From the NCBI RefSeq assembly GCF_031202305.1, contig NZ_CP101731.1:2604001-2668000 (forward strand): a stretch of DNA of 64,000 bases. Reading direction: 5' to 3'. Shown in pieces: positions 18,735 through 27,873 of the stretch; positions within the stretch are counted from its first letter, which is position 1; each line of letters starts with the position of its first letter. Under the pieces are notes generated by a model. That model worked only from the letters and a program-made list of their open reading frames with translations. It did not search any database and had not been told where the DNA came from. The position numbers and the translations under genes were made by a program. The stretch comes from Pelagibacterium sp. 26DY04 (GTDB lineage: Bacteria > Pseudomonadota > Alphaproteobacteria > Rhizobiales > Devosiaceae).

Positions 18735-20480
18735 TCAGAGTCCGGTGCTCGACACCGGCGATTGCTGCAATCCGGCCCTCAATTCGACGGGAACCAGTTG
18801 CGTGTCAATCATTGGATCGAGATTTGGCTGAATTCCGAGCATAGGAGCGATCCGCGTCACGATCCGGCCGGACATCTCGCCAGCGTTCCAGCCAGCCGTA
18901 CGGCCCGACTGCTCATTCTCCGGCCTCGGCTCGTCCACCAGAACGATCATTGCATATTGCGGATTGTCGAGCGGGAAAGCAGAAACGAAGAAGGCCAGGC
19001 TCTTTTCGCTCGAATATCGTCCATCGACGACCTTTTCTGCGGTGCCCGTCTTGCCGCCCCAGCGATAGCCCTCAGCGATGGCATTGCCGCGGCTGCCCGA
19101 ACCTGACAACGCATTGAGACGCATCAGATAACGGATATAAAGGCTCGTCTGCTCCGAAATCACCTGAGGCGCATTGGCCATGGCTTCGGCCTCCGTGCGC
19201 GGGAACAGGGTCGGCTCGACAAGCTTGCCGCCATTCACGAACGCGCTGATCGCGCGCAGCGTCTGCAAGGGGGTCACGCTCAGCCCGTGGCCGAACGAGG
19301 CGGTTGCAGCGCCCACTTCCGAGAAATTGGCTGGAACCGCCGACTGGGTCACTTCGGGCAACTCGATCGGCGGCACCCCGTCAAAACCCATCCGCGCAAT
19401 GAAGGCGCGGAAATTGTCCTTGCCCATCGCCTGCATCATCTTGATGGTGCCGATATTGGACGAGTACTGGTAAACTTCGGGAACCGAGAGAATGCGGTAC
19501 TTGCCGTGGAAATCCTCGATGGTGTAGCGCCCGAACCGCACGCCGAAGCGCGCATCGATCTGGTCGGTAATCCGCACCGCGCCGCTGTCGAGCGTCGCCG
19601 CCATGGTGACGGTCTTGAAGGTCGAACCCGGCTCGAACTTGGCGGCGGTGATCCGGTTGAAATGGCCTTCCTGCAGCATGGTGGCAGGCGCGTTGGGATC
19701 GAAATCGGGGAGCGACGCCATGGCGACGATCTCGCCGGTATTGACGTTCATGATCGCGCCAGCCGCCGCGATTGCCTGATAGCGCTCGAGCGCATCGACA
19801 AGCTCGTCGTGGAGGATGTGCTGCACGCGCAGATCGATCGAAAGATTGACCGGCGTCAGCGCGCTGTCACGCGCCAGCCCCAAATTCTGCAGCAGCGCAA
19901 GGTTGTCGTCGTCGAGATGCTTTTCGATGCCCGCGATCCCGACATTGTCGATGTTCACCGCGCCCATCACATGCGAGGCCACCGTCCCGCCGGGGTAGAA
20001 GCGCTTGCTCTCCTCGAGAAAATCAAGACCGGGAATGCCCAGCCGCATGATCCGGTCCTGCTGGGCAGGCGTCAGCTCGCGCGCGATCCATACAAAGCCG
20101 CGATCCCCGGTCAGCCGGTTGCGAAGCCAGGCGGGATCGAGATCGGGCAAGACGGTCAGAATGGCGTCGGCGGCCTCGTCCACGTCGATGATGCGCCGTG
20201 GTTCGGCAAACAGCGAGGGCACGCGGATGTCGACGGCCATTTCCAACCCATTGCGATCCAGGATCGACGGGCGCGAAGCCATGATCGCATCGCGCGTCTG
20301 GCCTTCGATGCTGGTATCGACTTCGACATTGCCCAGCCAGATCAGGCGGCCGAACATCACCGAGAACACCAGCAGCACGAACACCATGGCCCAGCGGATG
20401 CGCGCACCGGTGAGATTGCCGCGAGCCTTTCGCGCGCCGTCGAGGGAAATCGTATCGTGGTCGGGGGTTATGGCGCTCAT
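18735..20480 (-). CDS. ftsI: Septal transpeptidase FtsI (PBP3, class B)
   Basis: FtsI crosslinks septal peptidoglycan with FtsW as partner. The 581-residue protein has a cytoplasmic N-terminus, one membrane anchor (about residues 30-49), a PBP dimerisation domain and the transpeptidase domain. All three active-site motifs are visible: S286-T-F-K289, S340-S-N342 and K477-T-G. Its ATG overlaps the ftsL stop by 4 nt. Confidence 0.96.
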   Translation of the reverse strand: MSAITPDHDTISLDGARKARGNLTGARIRWAMVFVLLVFSVMFGRLIWLGNVEVDTSIEGQTRDAIMASRPSILDRNGLEMAVDIRVPSLFAEPRRIIDVDEAADAILTVLPDLDPAWLRNRLTGDRGFVWIARELTPAQQDRIMRLGIPGLDFLEESKRFYPGGTVASHVMGAVNIDNVGIAGIEKHLDDDNLALLQNLGLARDSALTPVNLSIDLRVQHILHDELVDALERYQAIAAAGAIMNVNTGEIVAMASLPDFDPNAPATMLQEGHFNRITAAKFEPGSTFKTVTMAATLDSGAVRITDQIDARFGVRFGRYTIEDFHGKYRILSVPEVYQYSSNIGTIKMMQAMGKDNFRAFIARMGFDGVPPIELPEVTQSAVPANFSEVGAATASFGHGLSVTPLQTLRAISAFVNGGKLVEPTLFPRTEAEAMANAPQVISEQTSLYIRYLMRLNALSGSGSRGNAIAEGYRWGGKTGTAEKVVDGRYSSEKSLAFFVSAFPLDNPQYAMIVLVDEPRPENEQSGRTAGWNAGEMSGRIVTRIAPMLGIQPNLDPMIDTQLVPVELRAGLQQSPVSSTGL

Positions 20481-20866
20481 AGCAGCCCCTCCAGGAGCGA
20501 ACCTATCGGATCCTCGCCCTCCTCGATCGTCTCAAACAGAGCGTCGAGCGCTTCGGTATCGAGCCGTTGCTGCGGGCGCATGGGGAGGTCGGAAAAGCTG
20601 CCGAATTGCTCGACTTCGGCCACCTGCAGATTGAGCACGTCGTTGTGACGGTCGATGATAGGCTGGATATGCGTCGGCTGATTGAGATAGGCCCAATCGG
20701 CCTTGAGGATCGAAAGATCGGCCTGCTGCTTGGCGATAGCCGCCTCGATCCGCCCGATCTCCTCAGCCGTCAGTTCCGCCATGTGCTTTTGCGAGTAGAC
20801 GGCGACCACCGCGATCACCGCGACGATGCCAAGGATGATATTGAGGCGATGCAGAAATCGGCTCAT
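20477..20866 (-). CDS. ftsL: Cell division protein FtsL
   Basis: This 129-residue bitopic protein has one N-terminal membrane helix (LNIILGIVAVIAVVAVYSQ) and a following coiled coil (LTAEEIGRIEAAIAKQQADL), the normal FtsL plan in alphaproteobacteria. FtsL acts with FtsB and FtsQ to activate FtsWI. The start at 20866 overlaps the rsmH stop by 4 nt, and a longer upstream frame lies inside rsmH. Sequence conservation is weak in this family, so position between rsmH and ftsI carries much of the identification. Confidence 0.9.
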   Translation of the reverse strand: MSRFLHRLNIILGIVAVIAVVAVYSQKHMAELTAEEIGRIEAAIAKQQADLSILKADWAYLNQPTHIQPIIDRHNDVLNLQVAEVEQFGSFSDLPMRPQQRLDTEALDALFETIEEGEDPIGSLLEGLL

Positions 20867-21840
20867 GCCGCACCTCGCCTGAAACCTGGAACCCCGAGCC
20901 CTGCCGTCTGCACTGCGCGGGCCGGTGCTGCGGTCCGAACTGCGCTGCGCAGTGTTGCCGAGCGCGACCGGGCATTGCGCTCGAGTTCGACCGCTCCGGC
21001 CTTGATCGCCTTGCGTACCGGCGCCCACCGGGTTTCGACGGGCTCAACCTGCGGCAGGTGCCGCGATTGCGGCGCGGCGGTCTTGCTCTGGTCAAAGAAG
21101 CGCTTGACGATCCGGTCCTCCAGCGAATGGAAGGTCACTACCGCCAGCCGCCCACCTTCGGGCAGGATGCGTTCGGCGGCATAGAGCGCTTCGACCAACT
21201 CGTCGAACTCGCCATTGACGGCAATGCGCAGCGCCTGGAACGTCCGCGTGGCCGGATGCGGTGCGCCCGGCTTGCGGCCAACCGCCTTTTCGATGATCTG
21301 GGCCAACGCCAGCGTATCGTTGATCGGCTCACTGGCCCGCGCCGCAACGATTGCCTTGGCGATCCGGCGCGAAGCGCGCTCCTCGCCGAAAGCGAAAATG
21401 AGATTGGCCAGATCGGTTTCGCTCAGGGTGTTGACCAGATCCGCGGCGCTTTCCCCTTCCCGGCTCATGCGCATATCGAGCGGTCCCGAGCGCATGAACG
21501 AAAATCCACGCTCTGCCTGATCGACCTGCATGGAGCTGACCCCGATATCGAGAACGACCCCATCGATGCCAGCCTCGCCGGCCAGTGTATCGAGCTCGGA
21601 AAACGCTCCGGCGACGAAGCTGAACCGGTCGGGAAATTCGGCCTTCAGCGCCGCGACGAACGGCGCCACGGTCGGATCGCGATCGATCCCGACAACGGAT
21701 GCACCAGCATTCAACAACGCCCGCGAATACCCCCCGGCGCCGAACGTGCCATCGACGATGCGCGCACTTTCGAGCGGCGCCAACGCCTCGAGCACCTCGC
21801 TCAGCAGCACCGATTGGTGGGAAGATTGGGGCTCGGCCAT
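20863..21840 (-). CDS. rsmH: 16S rRNA m4C1402 methyltransferase RsmH (MraW)
   Basis: RsmH methylates N4 of C1402 in 16S rRNA with S-adenosylmethionine. The 325-residue protein has the SAM-binding block IVDGTFGAGGYSRALL, the VVLDIGVSSMQVDQAERGFSF motif and the C-terminal VVTFHSLEDRIVKRFF. It heads the dcw operon. In many bacteria mraZ lies directly before it; here the upstream gene is rnpB. Confidence 0.96.
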   Translation of the reverse strand: MAEPQSSHQSVLLSEVLEALAPLESARIVDGTFGAGGYSRALLNAGASVVGIDRDPTVAPFVAALKAEFPDRFSFVAGAFSELDTLAGEAGIDGVVLDIGVSSMQVDQAERGFSFMRSGPLDMRMSREGESAADLVNTLSETDLANLIFAFGEERASRRIAKAIVAARASEPINDTLALAQIIEKAVGRKPGAPHPATRTFQALRIAVNGEFDELVEALYAAERILPEGGRLAVVTFHSLEDRIVKRFFDQSKTAAPQSRHLPQVEPVETRWAPVRKAIKAGAVELERNARSRSATLRSAVRTAAPARAVQTAGLGVPGFRRGAA

Positions 21841-21979
21841 CTGGTTCAGATACTCGCGCCCGGCGCGTGTCGGCCGGAACTCAACAACTCGAAATCAAAG
21901 CGGAATTGCTCCACTTTGATCCACATTGCATCCCAGTCTTTAAGATTCTGTTTCCCAAACCGTCCCGGCGGGAGAAGAG

Positions 21980-22361
<382 letters not shown>

Positions 22362-22392
22362 GCGCTGATGTAGGGTGCGCCCCACCCCCGGG

Positions 22393-23127
22393 TCAAGTCG
22401 CTTCGGACGAGGCCAAAGCCGGCCGCGTGCCGCGCGCCCGTGTCACGTCGCGGTAGGCAGTATTGATCGATGCCATCTTGGCGGACGCCAGCCCCATGAG
22501 TTCCTCGGGCACGCCCTTGGCGATCATCCTGTCGGGATGGTGCTCGGCGACCAGCCGCCGATAGGTCCTGCGCAGTTCTTCATCGGTGGCGTCCGGTGCC
22601 AGCCCGAGCACCGCATAAGGGTCGCGGCGCCCCGTCGGCAGCAGTACATGCTGGGATGCGATCTGCTCGAACCGGACGGGATCGAACCCGAAGATTTCGC
22701 TGATCGCCTCCAGATACGCCAATTCGTCCCCGTGGACGATCCCGTCGGACGTTGCGATCTCGAACAGAGCGTCGAGCACGTGCTCGAGCGTCGCAGGGCT
22801 GTCGCTGAACAGCTTGCGCACCTTGCGCGCGTAACTATCGAACCCCGCCACATCCTGCTGCGCCAACGCAAAGAAGCGGTCGACATGCTTGTCGGCGCCT
22901 TCGGGAATTTCCACAAGCTTATGGAACGTAATGACCTCGCGCCGGCTCACCACACCATCGGCCACCGCCATTTTGGCGGAAAGCGCGATGATCGACATGG
23001 TGAACGCCGTCTCGCGACCGCGCGGCAGCCAATTGTCGGGATCGAGGATATTGGCGATGCCGCCCGCCAGCCCGTTCCCTTGCGAGAACGAACCCAGGAA
23101 CGACGCGATTTGCTGCCAGATCGACAT
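22393..23127 (-). CDS. TerB/DnaJ-domain co-chaperone (DjlA-like)
   Basis: The 244-residue protein has a central TerB-like helical domain (MSIIALSAKMAVADGVVSRREVITF, repeated as ALFEIATSDGIVHGDELAYLE). A C-terminal J domain follows (DPYAVLGLAPDATDEELRRTYRRL) with the HPD motif in AEHHPDRM. J domains stimulate Hsp70 ATPase, and DjlA-type proteins act at the membrane. Here the N-terminus is only weakly hydrophobic, so location is uncertain. ATG 23127 (MSIWQQI) matches rhizobial homologues better than the upstream ATG 23211. It ends 31 nt before rnpB. Confidence 0.85.
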   Translation of the reverse strand: MSIWQQIASFLGSFSQGNGLAGGIANILDPDNWLPRGRETAFTMSIIALSAKMAVADGVVSRREVITFHKLVEIPEGADKHVDRFFALAQQDVAGFDSYARKVRKLFSDSPATLEHVLDALFEIATSDGIVHGDELAYLEAISEIFGFDPVRFEQIASQHVLLPTGRRDPYAVLGLAPDATDEELRRTYRRLVAEHHPDRMIAKGVPEELMGLASAKMASINTAYRDVTRARGTRPALASSEAT

Positions 23128-23284
23128 GAGATGAATTCCGTGCGAACCCTCTGCCAATGGCGGCCGATCGTGAGCAACAATCGGGCACAAGCAAGGCCGA
23201 AACAGACTCATGCGTCAATGCGCGCGCCAAGGGGACGCGTCTTATGTCACGAAATCGAGTTGGCCGAAAGACCCGGACCCGGAT

Positions 23285-24052
23285 CTACTCGTAGATGAAG
23301 CCGAACGGATTGGCCGGCTGCTGCCGCTGCACCGAAACCCGGCTGTTCGAGCGGCCGTTCATGCCTTGGACCTGTTCTTCATAGACCCAGATCACTTCGC
23401 CATTGGGTCCGACAACCCCCACCAACTCGTCCTCGCGCGGATCGTAATTTCCCGCGAACTCCGACACGCCGGGCATGGGCTCAAGCCCCTGAGGCTCCTG
23501 CCGAACGACGGTATCGCGCCCGCCGTCTTCAAACGCCGCGTCGGCGATGGCGTCGTAGTCGAGCGCTGGCTCGGCCGTCGGCAGGTCGGCGGGTCGCGGC
23601 CGTGGAAGCGGCGGCTCGATTGCCGCAACCTGGGTTTCTTCCACATCGGCATCGACTGCGGGCGTTTCCATAGGTTGATCGGCCGGCTCCTGCGCGACTT
23701 CGGTTTCCTCGTCGGGAGCTCCGAGCGGACGTCCATTGACGGTCACCACCGGCCCTGCCGTTTCGGTTTGCCCTCTGTCGCGCTCGGCCTGCGGCACGAC
23801 CGGAAAGCCAGCGCTTTCCACCACGCGATTGGGCGCTGCTGCCGTGCGCTCGGCCGTGTCCGCGGCTTCGGTTTCCACCCCGTCCGAAGCATCCTCGTTT
23901 TGCGTCGCAGGCGGGGTGGCATCGGAAATCTCGACCACACCGGCCTCAGGAGTTTCATTGCCCTGCTGCACGGCGGCACCGCCCACGGCGGCAACCAGCA
24001 GAACGAGCATCGCGCCCGATGCAATGGGTCTAGAGAGTGTCATGTCTCGCAT
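23285..24052 (-). CDS. Secreted or membrane-anchored acidic hypothetical protein
   Basis: No family is recognised. The 255-residue product begins with a signal-anchor (MLVLLVAAVGGAAV, about residues 15-28). A long Glu/Ala/Pro/Thr-rich low-complexity region follows, and then a short ordered end (DELVGVVGPNGEVIWVYEEQVQG). This plan suggests a periplasmic linker protein with a small C-terminal domain. ATG 24043 is an equally possible start. It stands alone between the DjlA-like gene and metF, in the same direction. Confidence 0.65.
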   Translation of the reverse strand: MRDMTLSRPIASGAMLVLLVAAVGGAAVQQGNETPEAGVVEISDATPPATQNEDASDGVETEAADTAERTAAAPNRVVESAGFPVVPQAERDRGQTETAGPVVTVNGRPLGAPDEETEVAQEPADQPMETPAVDADVEETQVAAIEPPLPRPRPADLPTAEPALDYDAIADAAFEDGGRDTVVRQEPQGLEPMPGVSEFAGNYDPREDELVGVVGPNGEVIWVYEEQVQGMNGRSNSRVSVQRQQPANPFGFIYE

Positions 24053-24201
24053 TCCGTTCGGCCACGTCTTTCAAGACGGCCAATGTGCCCCCGCACAGCG
24101 ACGTTTTGGTCTCCGAAAATGGCAGCAGTTTGGTGAACGGGAAGTGAATGCCGCTGCCCCGCGACAGCCACAGCCTTGCAAAATGCAAGACATGACGACC
24201 C

Positions 24202-25101
24202 CTAAGGACGGATACCCAACAGCCGCGCCAGCGCAAGCACCAGGTTCGAGCGGTTGAGCGTATAGAAATGGAACTCGGTCACCCCGGAGTCGAGCAGCTC
24301 CGTAACCTGTTCGGCCGCGACTGCCGCAGCCACCAGGGCGTGGGTTTCCGGATCCTCCTCGAGCCCTTCGAACCGGTCGGCCAGCCATTGCGGGATCGAT
24401 GCGCCACACCGCGCGGCAAAGCCCGAAATCTGCTTGAAGCTGTGGATCGGCTGGATGCCCGGCACGATCGGCGCGGTGATCCCCGCCTTGCGCGCACGCT
24501 CCACGAAGCGCCAGTAATCGCCGTTCTCAAAGAACATCTGCGTGATCGCCCGATCCGCCCCCGCATCGAGCTTGCGCTTGAGATTGTCGATATCGGCATC
24601 CCAATCGGGACTTTGCGGGTGCTTTTCCGGATAAGCCGCAACCGAAATGTCGAAATCGCCGATCTTGCGGATACCTGCCACCAACTCCGCCGCATTGCGG
24701 TACCCTTCCGGATGCGGGGTAAACGGCTGCCCCACCCCCTCCGGCGGATCGCCGCGCAGCGCCACGATGCGAGCGATCCCCGCTTGAGCGTAGCCGCGCA
24801 CCACCGCGTCCACATCCTCGCGCGATGCGCCGACACAAGTCAGGTGAGCGGCGGCTGGAACGCCGGTTTCGTTGGTGATGCGAGACACCATGCGCAGCGT
24901 GCGCTCGCGGGTCGAACCGCCCGCCCCATAGGTCACCGAAACGAAGCGGGGCTTCAGCGGCGCAAGCCGCGAAAGGCTGTCCCAGAAGCGTTCTTCCATC
25001 GCATCGGTCTTGGGGGGGAAGAACTCGAAGCTCACCTCGATATCGGGACGTCCATCCTCCGGCTGACGGCTCAGCCGGGCTTCGCCTGTCGCAGCAACCA
25101 C
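24202..25101 (-). CDS. metF: Methylenetetrahydrofolate reductase
   Basis: MetF reduces 5,10-methylene-THF to 5-methyl-THF for methionine synthesis, using FAD. The 299-residue TIM barrel has EVSFEFFPPKTDAMEE, SVTYGAGGSTRERTL, HLTCVGASREDV, ALRGDPP and ITQMFFENGDYWRFV, all family signatures. The GTG start at 25101 is chosen because AGGAG lies 7 nt upstream and the length then equals that of the family (about 296). The preceding regulator gene ends 2 nt before, so the two form an operon controlled by the palindrome at 26107-26122. Confidence 0.93.
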   Translation of the reverse strand: MVAATGEARLSRQPEDGRPDIEVSFEFFPPKTDAMEERFWDSLSRLAPLKPRFVSVTYGAGGSTRERTLRMVSRITNETGVPAAAHLTCVGASREDVDAVVRGYAQAGIARIVALRGDPPEGVGQPFTPHPEGYRNAAELVAGIRKIGDFDISVAAYPEKHPQSPDWDADIDNLKRKLDAGADRAITQMFFENGDYWRFVERARKAGITAPIVPGIQPIHSFKQISGFAARCGASIPQWLADRFEGLEEDPETHALVAAAVAAEQVTELLDSGVTEFHFYTLNRSNLVLALARLLGIRP

Positions 25102-25103
25102 GA

Positions 25104-26072
25104 TCAGACTCCTTTTTCGTTTTGATTTTTGTTTGGTTCGAGCACCCAGAGGCACACGGTCAGGCCGTCTTCGCGCGTTGGCGGAAAGGAGCGGCATGAA
25201 ACGACAGCCAGATCGGAGGCCTGTGCCCAGAGCGCCATCTGCTCGTTGGACATGCCGAGCCGGCGATGCGCCTGCTCGGTCCGCAGGAATTCGAGATCGT
25301 GCGGCGCGAAATCGACGATCAGCATGCGACCGCTCGGGCGCAAGCACGCTCCGGCGAAGGCCACGCCGGTACCGGGATCGTCGAAATAGTGCAGCACCTG
25401 ATGCAGTACCACCAGATCGGCAGCGCCGTGATAATCACCCAGATCAGCGATATCGCCGAGCCGCACCTGCGCGTGGTCGATGCCCGCGGCATCGAGCTTG
25501 GCCCGCGCCACCGCAAGCATCTCGCGGCTGGAGTCGAGACCGATCCCGTGTTGGTAGCGATTGGCAAGTAGCTCCAGCATGCGCCCGGTTCCCGTGCCCA
25601 GATCGAGCAGAAAGCCCGATTTGGCAGCCCCCGTCGCTTCGACAATCGCCGCTTCGACCGCTGCGTCCGAAACATGCAGGCTCCGCAGCCGATCCCAACT
25701 CTGGGCGATCGTGGCGAAATACGCTGCGGCGCGCTCGCGCTGGACCTCCCGCAGACTGGCAAGCTTTTCCCGGTCGCGCCGCAGTTCTGCCGCGTCCGGA
25801 TCCACGTGTTCGATCACCCACTGCGCCAACGCGCCACTGGCGCGATCGCGGTTGAGACGATAATAGGCCCATGCGCCTTCCGCGTGCCGCGTCACGATTC
25901 CGGCATCGGCCAGAAGCTTGAGATGGCGCGAAATGCGCGGCTGGCTCTGCCCGAGGATTTCCGTGAAATCCTTTACGCTCAATTCACCCTGCGTGAGCAG
26001 GGCAAGCAGGCGCAGCCGGGTGATTTCACCGGCCGCCTTGAGCAGCAAGACGATGTCTTGCGGTTGCCGCAC
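25104..26072 (-). CDS. ArsR-family regulator fused to a SAM-methyltransferase domain (SahR-like)
   Basis: The N-terminal winged helix (about residues 1-90, including QSQPRISRHLKLLADAGIV) is of ArsR type but lacks an obvious metal-binding Cys pair. The rest is a class I methyltransferase fold with GFLLDLGTGTGRMLELL and GIGLDSSREML. Fusions of this design sit before metF in many alphaproteobacteria. The related SahR regulators respond to S-adenosylhomocysteine, so I infer that this one senses SAM or SAH to control metF. GTG 26072 is chosen (GAGGG 6 nt upstream, about 322 residues). The ATG at 26108 would lie inside the operator and near the promoter -10. Confidence 0.82.
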   Translation of the reverse strand: MRQPQDIVLLLKAAGEITRLRLLALLTQGELSVKDFTEILGQSQPRISRHLKLLADAGIVTRHAEGAWAYYRLNRDRASGALAQWVIEHVDPDAAELRRDREKLASLREVQRERAAAYFATIAQSWDRLRSLHVSDAAVEAAIVEATGAAKSGFLLDLGTGTGRMLELLANRYQHGIGLDSSREMLAVARAKLDAAGIDHAQVRLGDIADLGDYHGAADLVVLHQVLHYFDDPGTGVAFAGACLRPSGRMLIVDFAPHDLEFLRTEQAHRRLGMSNEQMALWAQASDLAVVSCRSFPPTREDGLTVCLWVLEPNKNQNEKGV

Positions 26073-26106
26073 TGATTTCCCTCGCCATTCGTGTTGATCG
26101 AGGGAC

Positions 26107-26136
26107 ATAAAGATATCTTTATATCTCCGATGTCAA
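26107..26136 (-). promoter_or_regulatory. Promoter with 16-bp palindromic operator for the regulator-metF operon
   Basis: On the minus strand TTGACA (26136-26131) is followed by a perfect palindrome ATAAAGAT-ATCTTTAT (26122-26107) covering the expected -10 and start of transcription. Its position fits autorepression by the adjacent ArsR-type protein. Confidence 0.7.
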
Positions 26137-26231
26137 GGCGATGCGGCGATCAGGCTTGAAAAGCGTTCGGGCTCGTGCAGATATGACAGTAGCTTTACAT
26201 TAATTTTTGGCATTTCACCGGGGGGCGCGAA

Positions 26232-26552
26232 ATGACTGAAATTGGAGCCATCGGCGCGAATTCCGTCGTCTCCACGCAAGACAGAAACTCCGTCATCTTC
26301 ACGGCGATCTCGGATCCGCACCGGCGGGCCATCGTCGAGCGATTGGCCCGAAACGGGCCGATGACGGTCGGCGAACTCAGCACGCCATTCGCCATCAGCG
26401 CTCCGGCAATTTCGCGCCACCTCAAAGTGCTCGAAGCTGCGGGTGTCGTCCGCCGCACCGTCGATCGGCAATGGCGGGTCTGCCAACTCGAACTCGCCGG
26501 CTTGCGCCAGGCCCGCTCCTGGCTCGAAACGGTTCTGACAGCGAACGATTGA
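26232..26552 (+). CDS. Small ArsR-family transcriptional regulator
   Basis: This 106-residue protein is a single winged-helix domain: VIFTAISDPHRRAIVERLARNGPMTVGEL, then the recognition helix ISAPAISRHLKVLEAAGVV. It lacks the CxCxxC-type metal site. The closest architecture is that of regulators normally followed by an SRPBCC (AHSA1) or similar target gene. No such partner is adjacent, since the next gene is convergent. A GGGGGG stretch 8-10 nt upstream serves as ribosome site. Confidence 0.83.
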   Translation: MTEIGAIGANSVVSTQDRNSVIFTAISDPHRRAIVERLARNGPMTVGELSTPFAISAPAISRHLKVLEAAGVVRRTVDRQWRVCQLELAGLRQARSWLETVLTAND

Positions 26553-26588
26553 GCCAGGCAGCACGCGCAGATTCGGAACCGCTCAGTT

Positions 26589-27704
26589 TTAAGCTACGGC
26601 GTCTTCGCTCCGCCGACGAAAGGCGTGCGAGCGCCACAGCTCGAAAATACCGGCCGCTTCGTCCTCGCTCAGCGCCTCATAGCGCTTGCGTACATTGAGG
26701 ATATCGGCGCGGCTGGGCATGTCCCTCCAGGGCAGCACACTCACCACGGATTCGAACAGGTCGGCATCGAGGCCAATGGCCTTCGCCGCGACGGTGAAAG
26801 CCACATAGTCCTGCATCGCCAGCCATTTGACTACGATTTCGGGCCGCACTTCGAGCAGCATGGTGAGCCCCGCCGCCGTATGGTGTCCATAGCCGAACCG
26901 GGTGAACCGATGCAGGGCCTTGAGGTCGAAGCGGCGACGGTCGGCGAGCGCCTTCACCTGGTTCCAGGCAAGCTTCCATTCCTGGGCCGAAAAACCGGCC
27001 TGGTTCTTGATGCGGTTGTAGACCACCGCCTGAACCCGCGAGACCATCGCAGGGCTTTCGGCGCGCGACAGCAGCCCCAGCCCTTCCAGGGCCCTCACGC
27101 CGACGACCGATATCTCGGCACGCACTTCGGCCCAATCTATATCGGTGCGACCGCGCAGCATCTGCGCAAACGCCTGGTTTTCCAATGCGCGTTCGGCGAT
27201 CTTTTCGACAGCCTTATGGCTCAGTTTCGCCTGATCGTTTCCCAACAGACGCGTGAGCGAGGGCTCAGCCCCGAACGCAGCGATCGCTTCGCCAACACGA
27301 CCTGCCAGTCCCTTTCGGCCCGCGATGGCCACGCGATGCGCTTCGGTCCGGTGCTCCGCGATCTCGATCAGGTCGTCATCGGAAAGAACGGTGGAGAATT
27401 CGAGCAGCGGACGCGCGACTTCGATAACGTCATTGGCGAGCTTGAGCACCACCGATCCGGGCGCCCGCTCCAGCGGCGCCAAAAGCTCGGCGACATGAGC
27501 CCGCGCTTCGGTTTCCACGATATCGGCGAGCTGGCAGAGAACTTCGTCATACTGGGCGACCTGCTCGTCGTCGCACCTGTCCGACACATAAGAGAAAAGT
27601 TGCGCCAGGTTGCGGATCAGATGATCGCGCTCGGCTGCATCGGCTTCTCCGTTCAGCACCCTGAAATTCGCGAACGCTCTCAGGCTCTCTCTTGCCTCGG
27701 TCAT
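26589..27704 (-). CDS. DUF2336 domain protein
   Basis: The 371-residue protein is mostly helical, with repeated ARM/HEAT-like segments such as VVLKLANDVIEVARPLLEFSTVLSDDDLIEIAEH, the mark of the alphaproteobacterial DUF2336 family. The function of this family is unknown. No signal peptide or membrane segment is seen, so it is probably cytoplasmic. ATG 27704 has GGAG 6 nt upstream. It lies downstream of the katA terminator and is probably transcribed separately. Confidence 0.82.
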   Translation of the reverse strand: MTEARESLRAFANFRVLNGEADAAERDHLIRNLAQLFSYVSDRCDDEQVAQYDEVLCQLADIVETEARAHVAELLAPLERAPGSVVLKLANDVIEVARPLLEFSTVLSDDDLIEIAEHRTEAHRVAIAGRKGLAGRVGEAIAAFGAEPSLTRLLGNDQAKLSHKAVEKIAERALENQAFAQMLRGRTDIDWAEVRAEISVVGVRALEGLGLLSRAESPAMVSRVQAVVYNRIKNQAGFSAQEWKLAWNQVKALADRRRFDLKALHRFTRFGYGHHTAAGLTMLLEVRPEIVVKWLAMQDYVAFTVAAKAIGLDADLFESVVSVLPWRDMPSRADILNVRKRYEALSEDEAAGIFELWRSHAFRRRSEDAVA

Positions 27705-27825
27705 CTTGGTCTCCCCGGCTTTGTGCCGCATGTTTCAACACCCTGCCAGAGCCCTCTTTTCGGCCACCTGAATGGCACCGCAAGCTTTTGAATAAAAAGC
27801 CACCTAAACCGAGCGCTCAAGAAAA

Positions 27826-27851
27826 AGGCCCGGTTCGTGCGAACCGGGCCT
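27826..27851 (-). terminator. katA terminator
   Basis: AGGCCCGGTTC pairs with GAACCGGGCCT around a 4-nt loop (12-bp stem if the loop closes further), followed on the minus strand by TTTTTC. Confidence 0.9.
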
Positions 27852-27873
27852 CTTAAGCTCTTTGGATGCCGAA

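Noticed and set aside
26073..26231. SAM riboswitch upstream of the metF operon
   Set aside because: The leader before the GTG start would be only about 30 nt, and no riboswitch core is recognised; a protein operator explains the palindrome.
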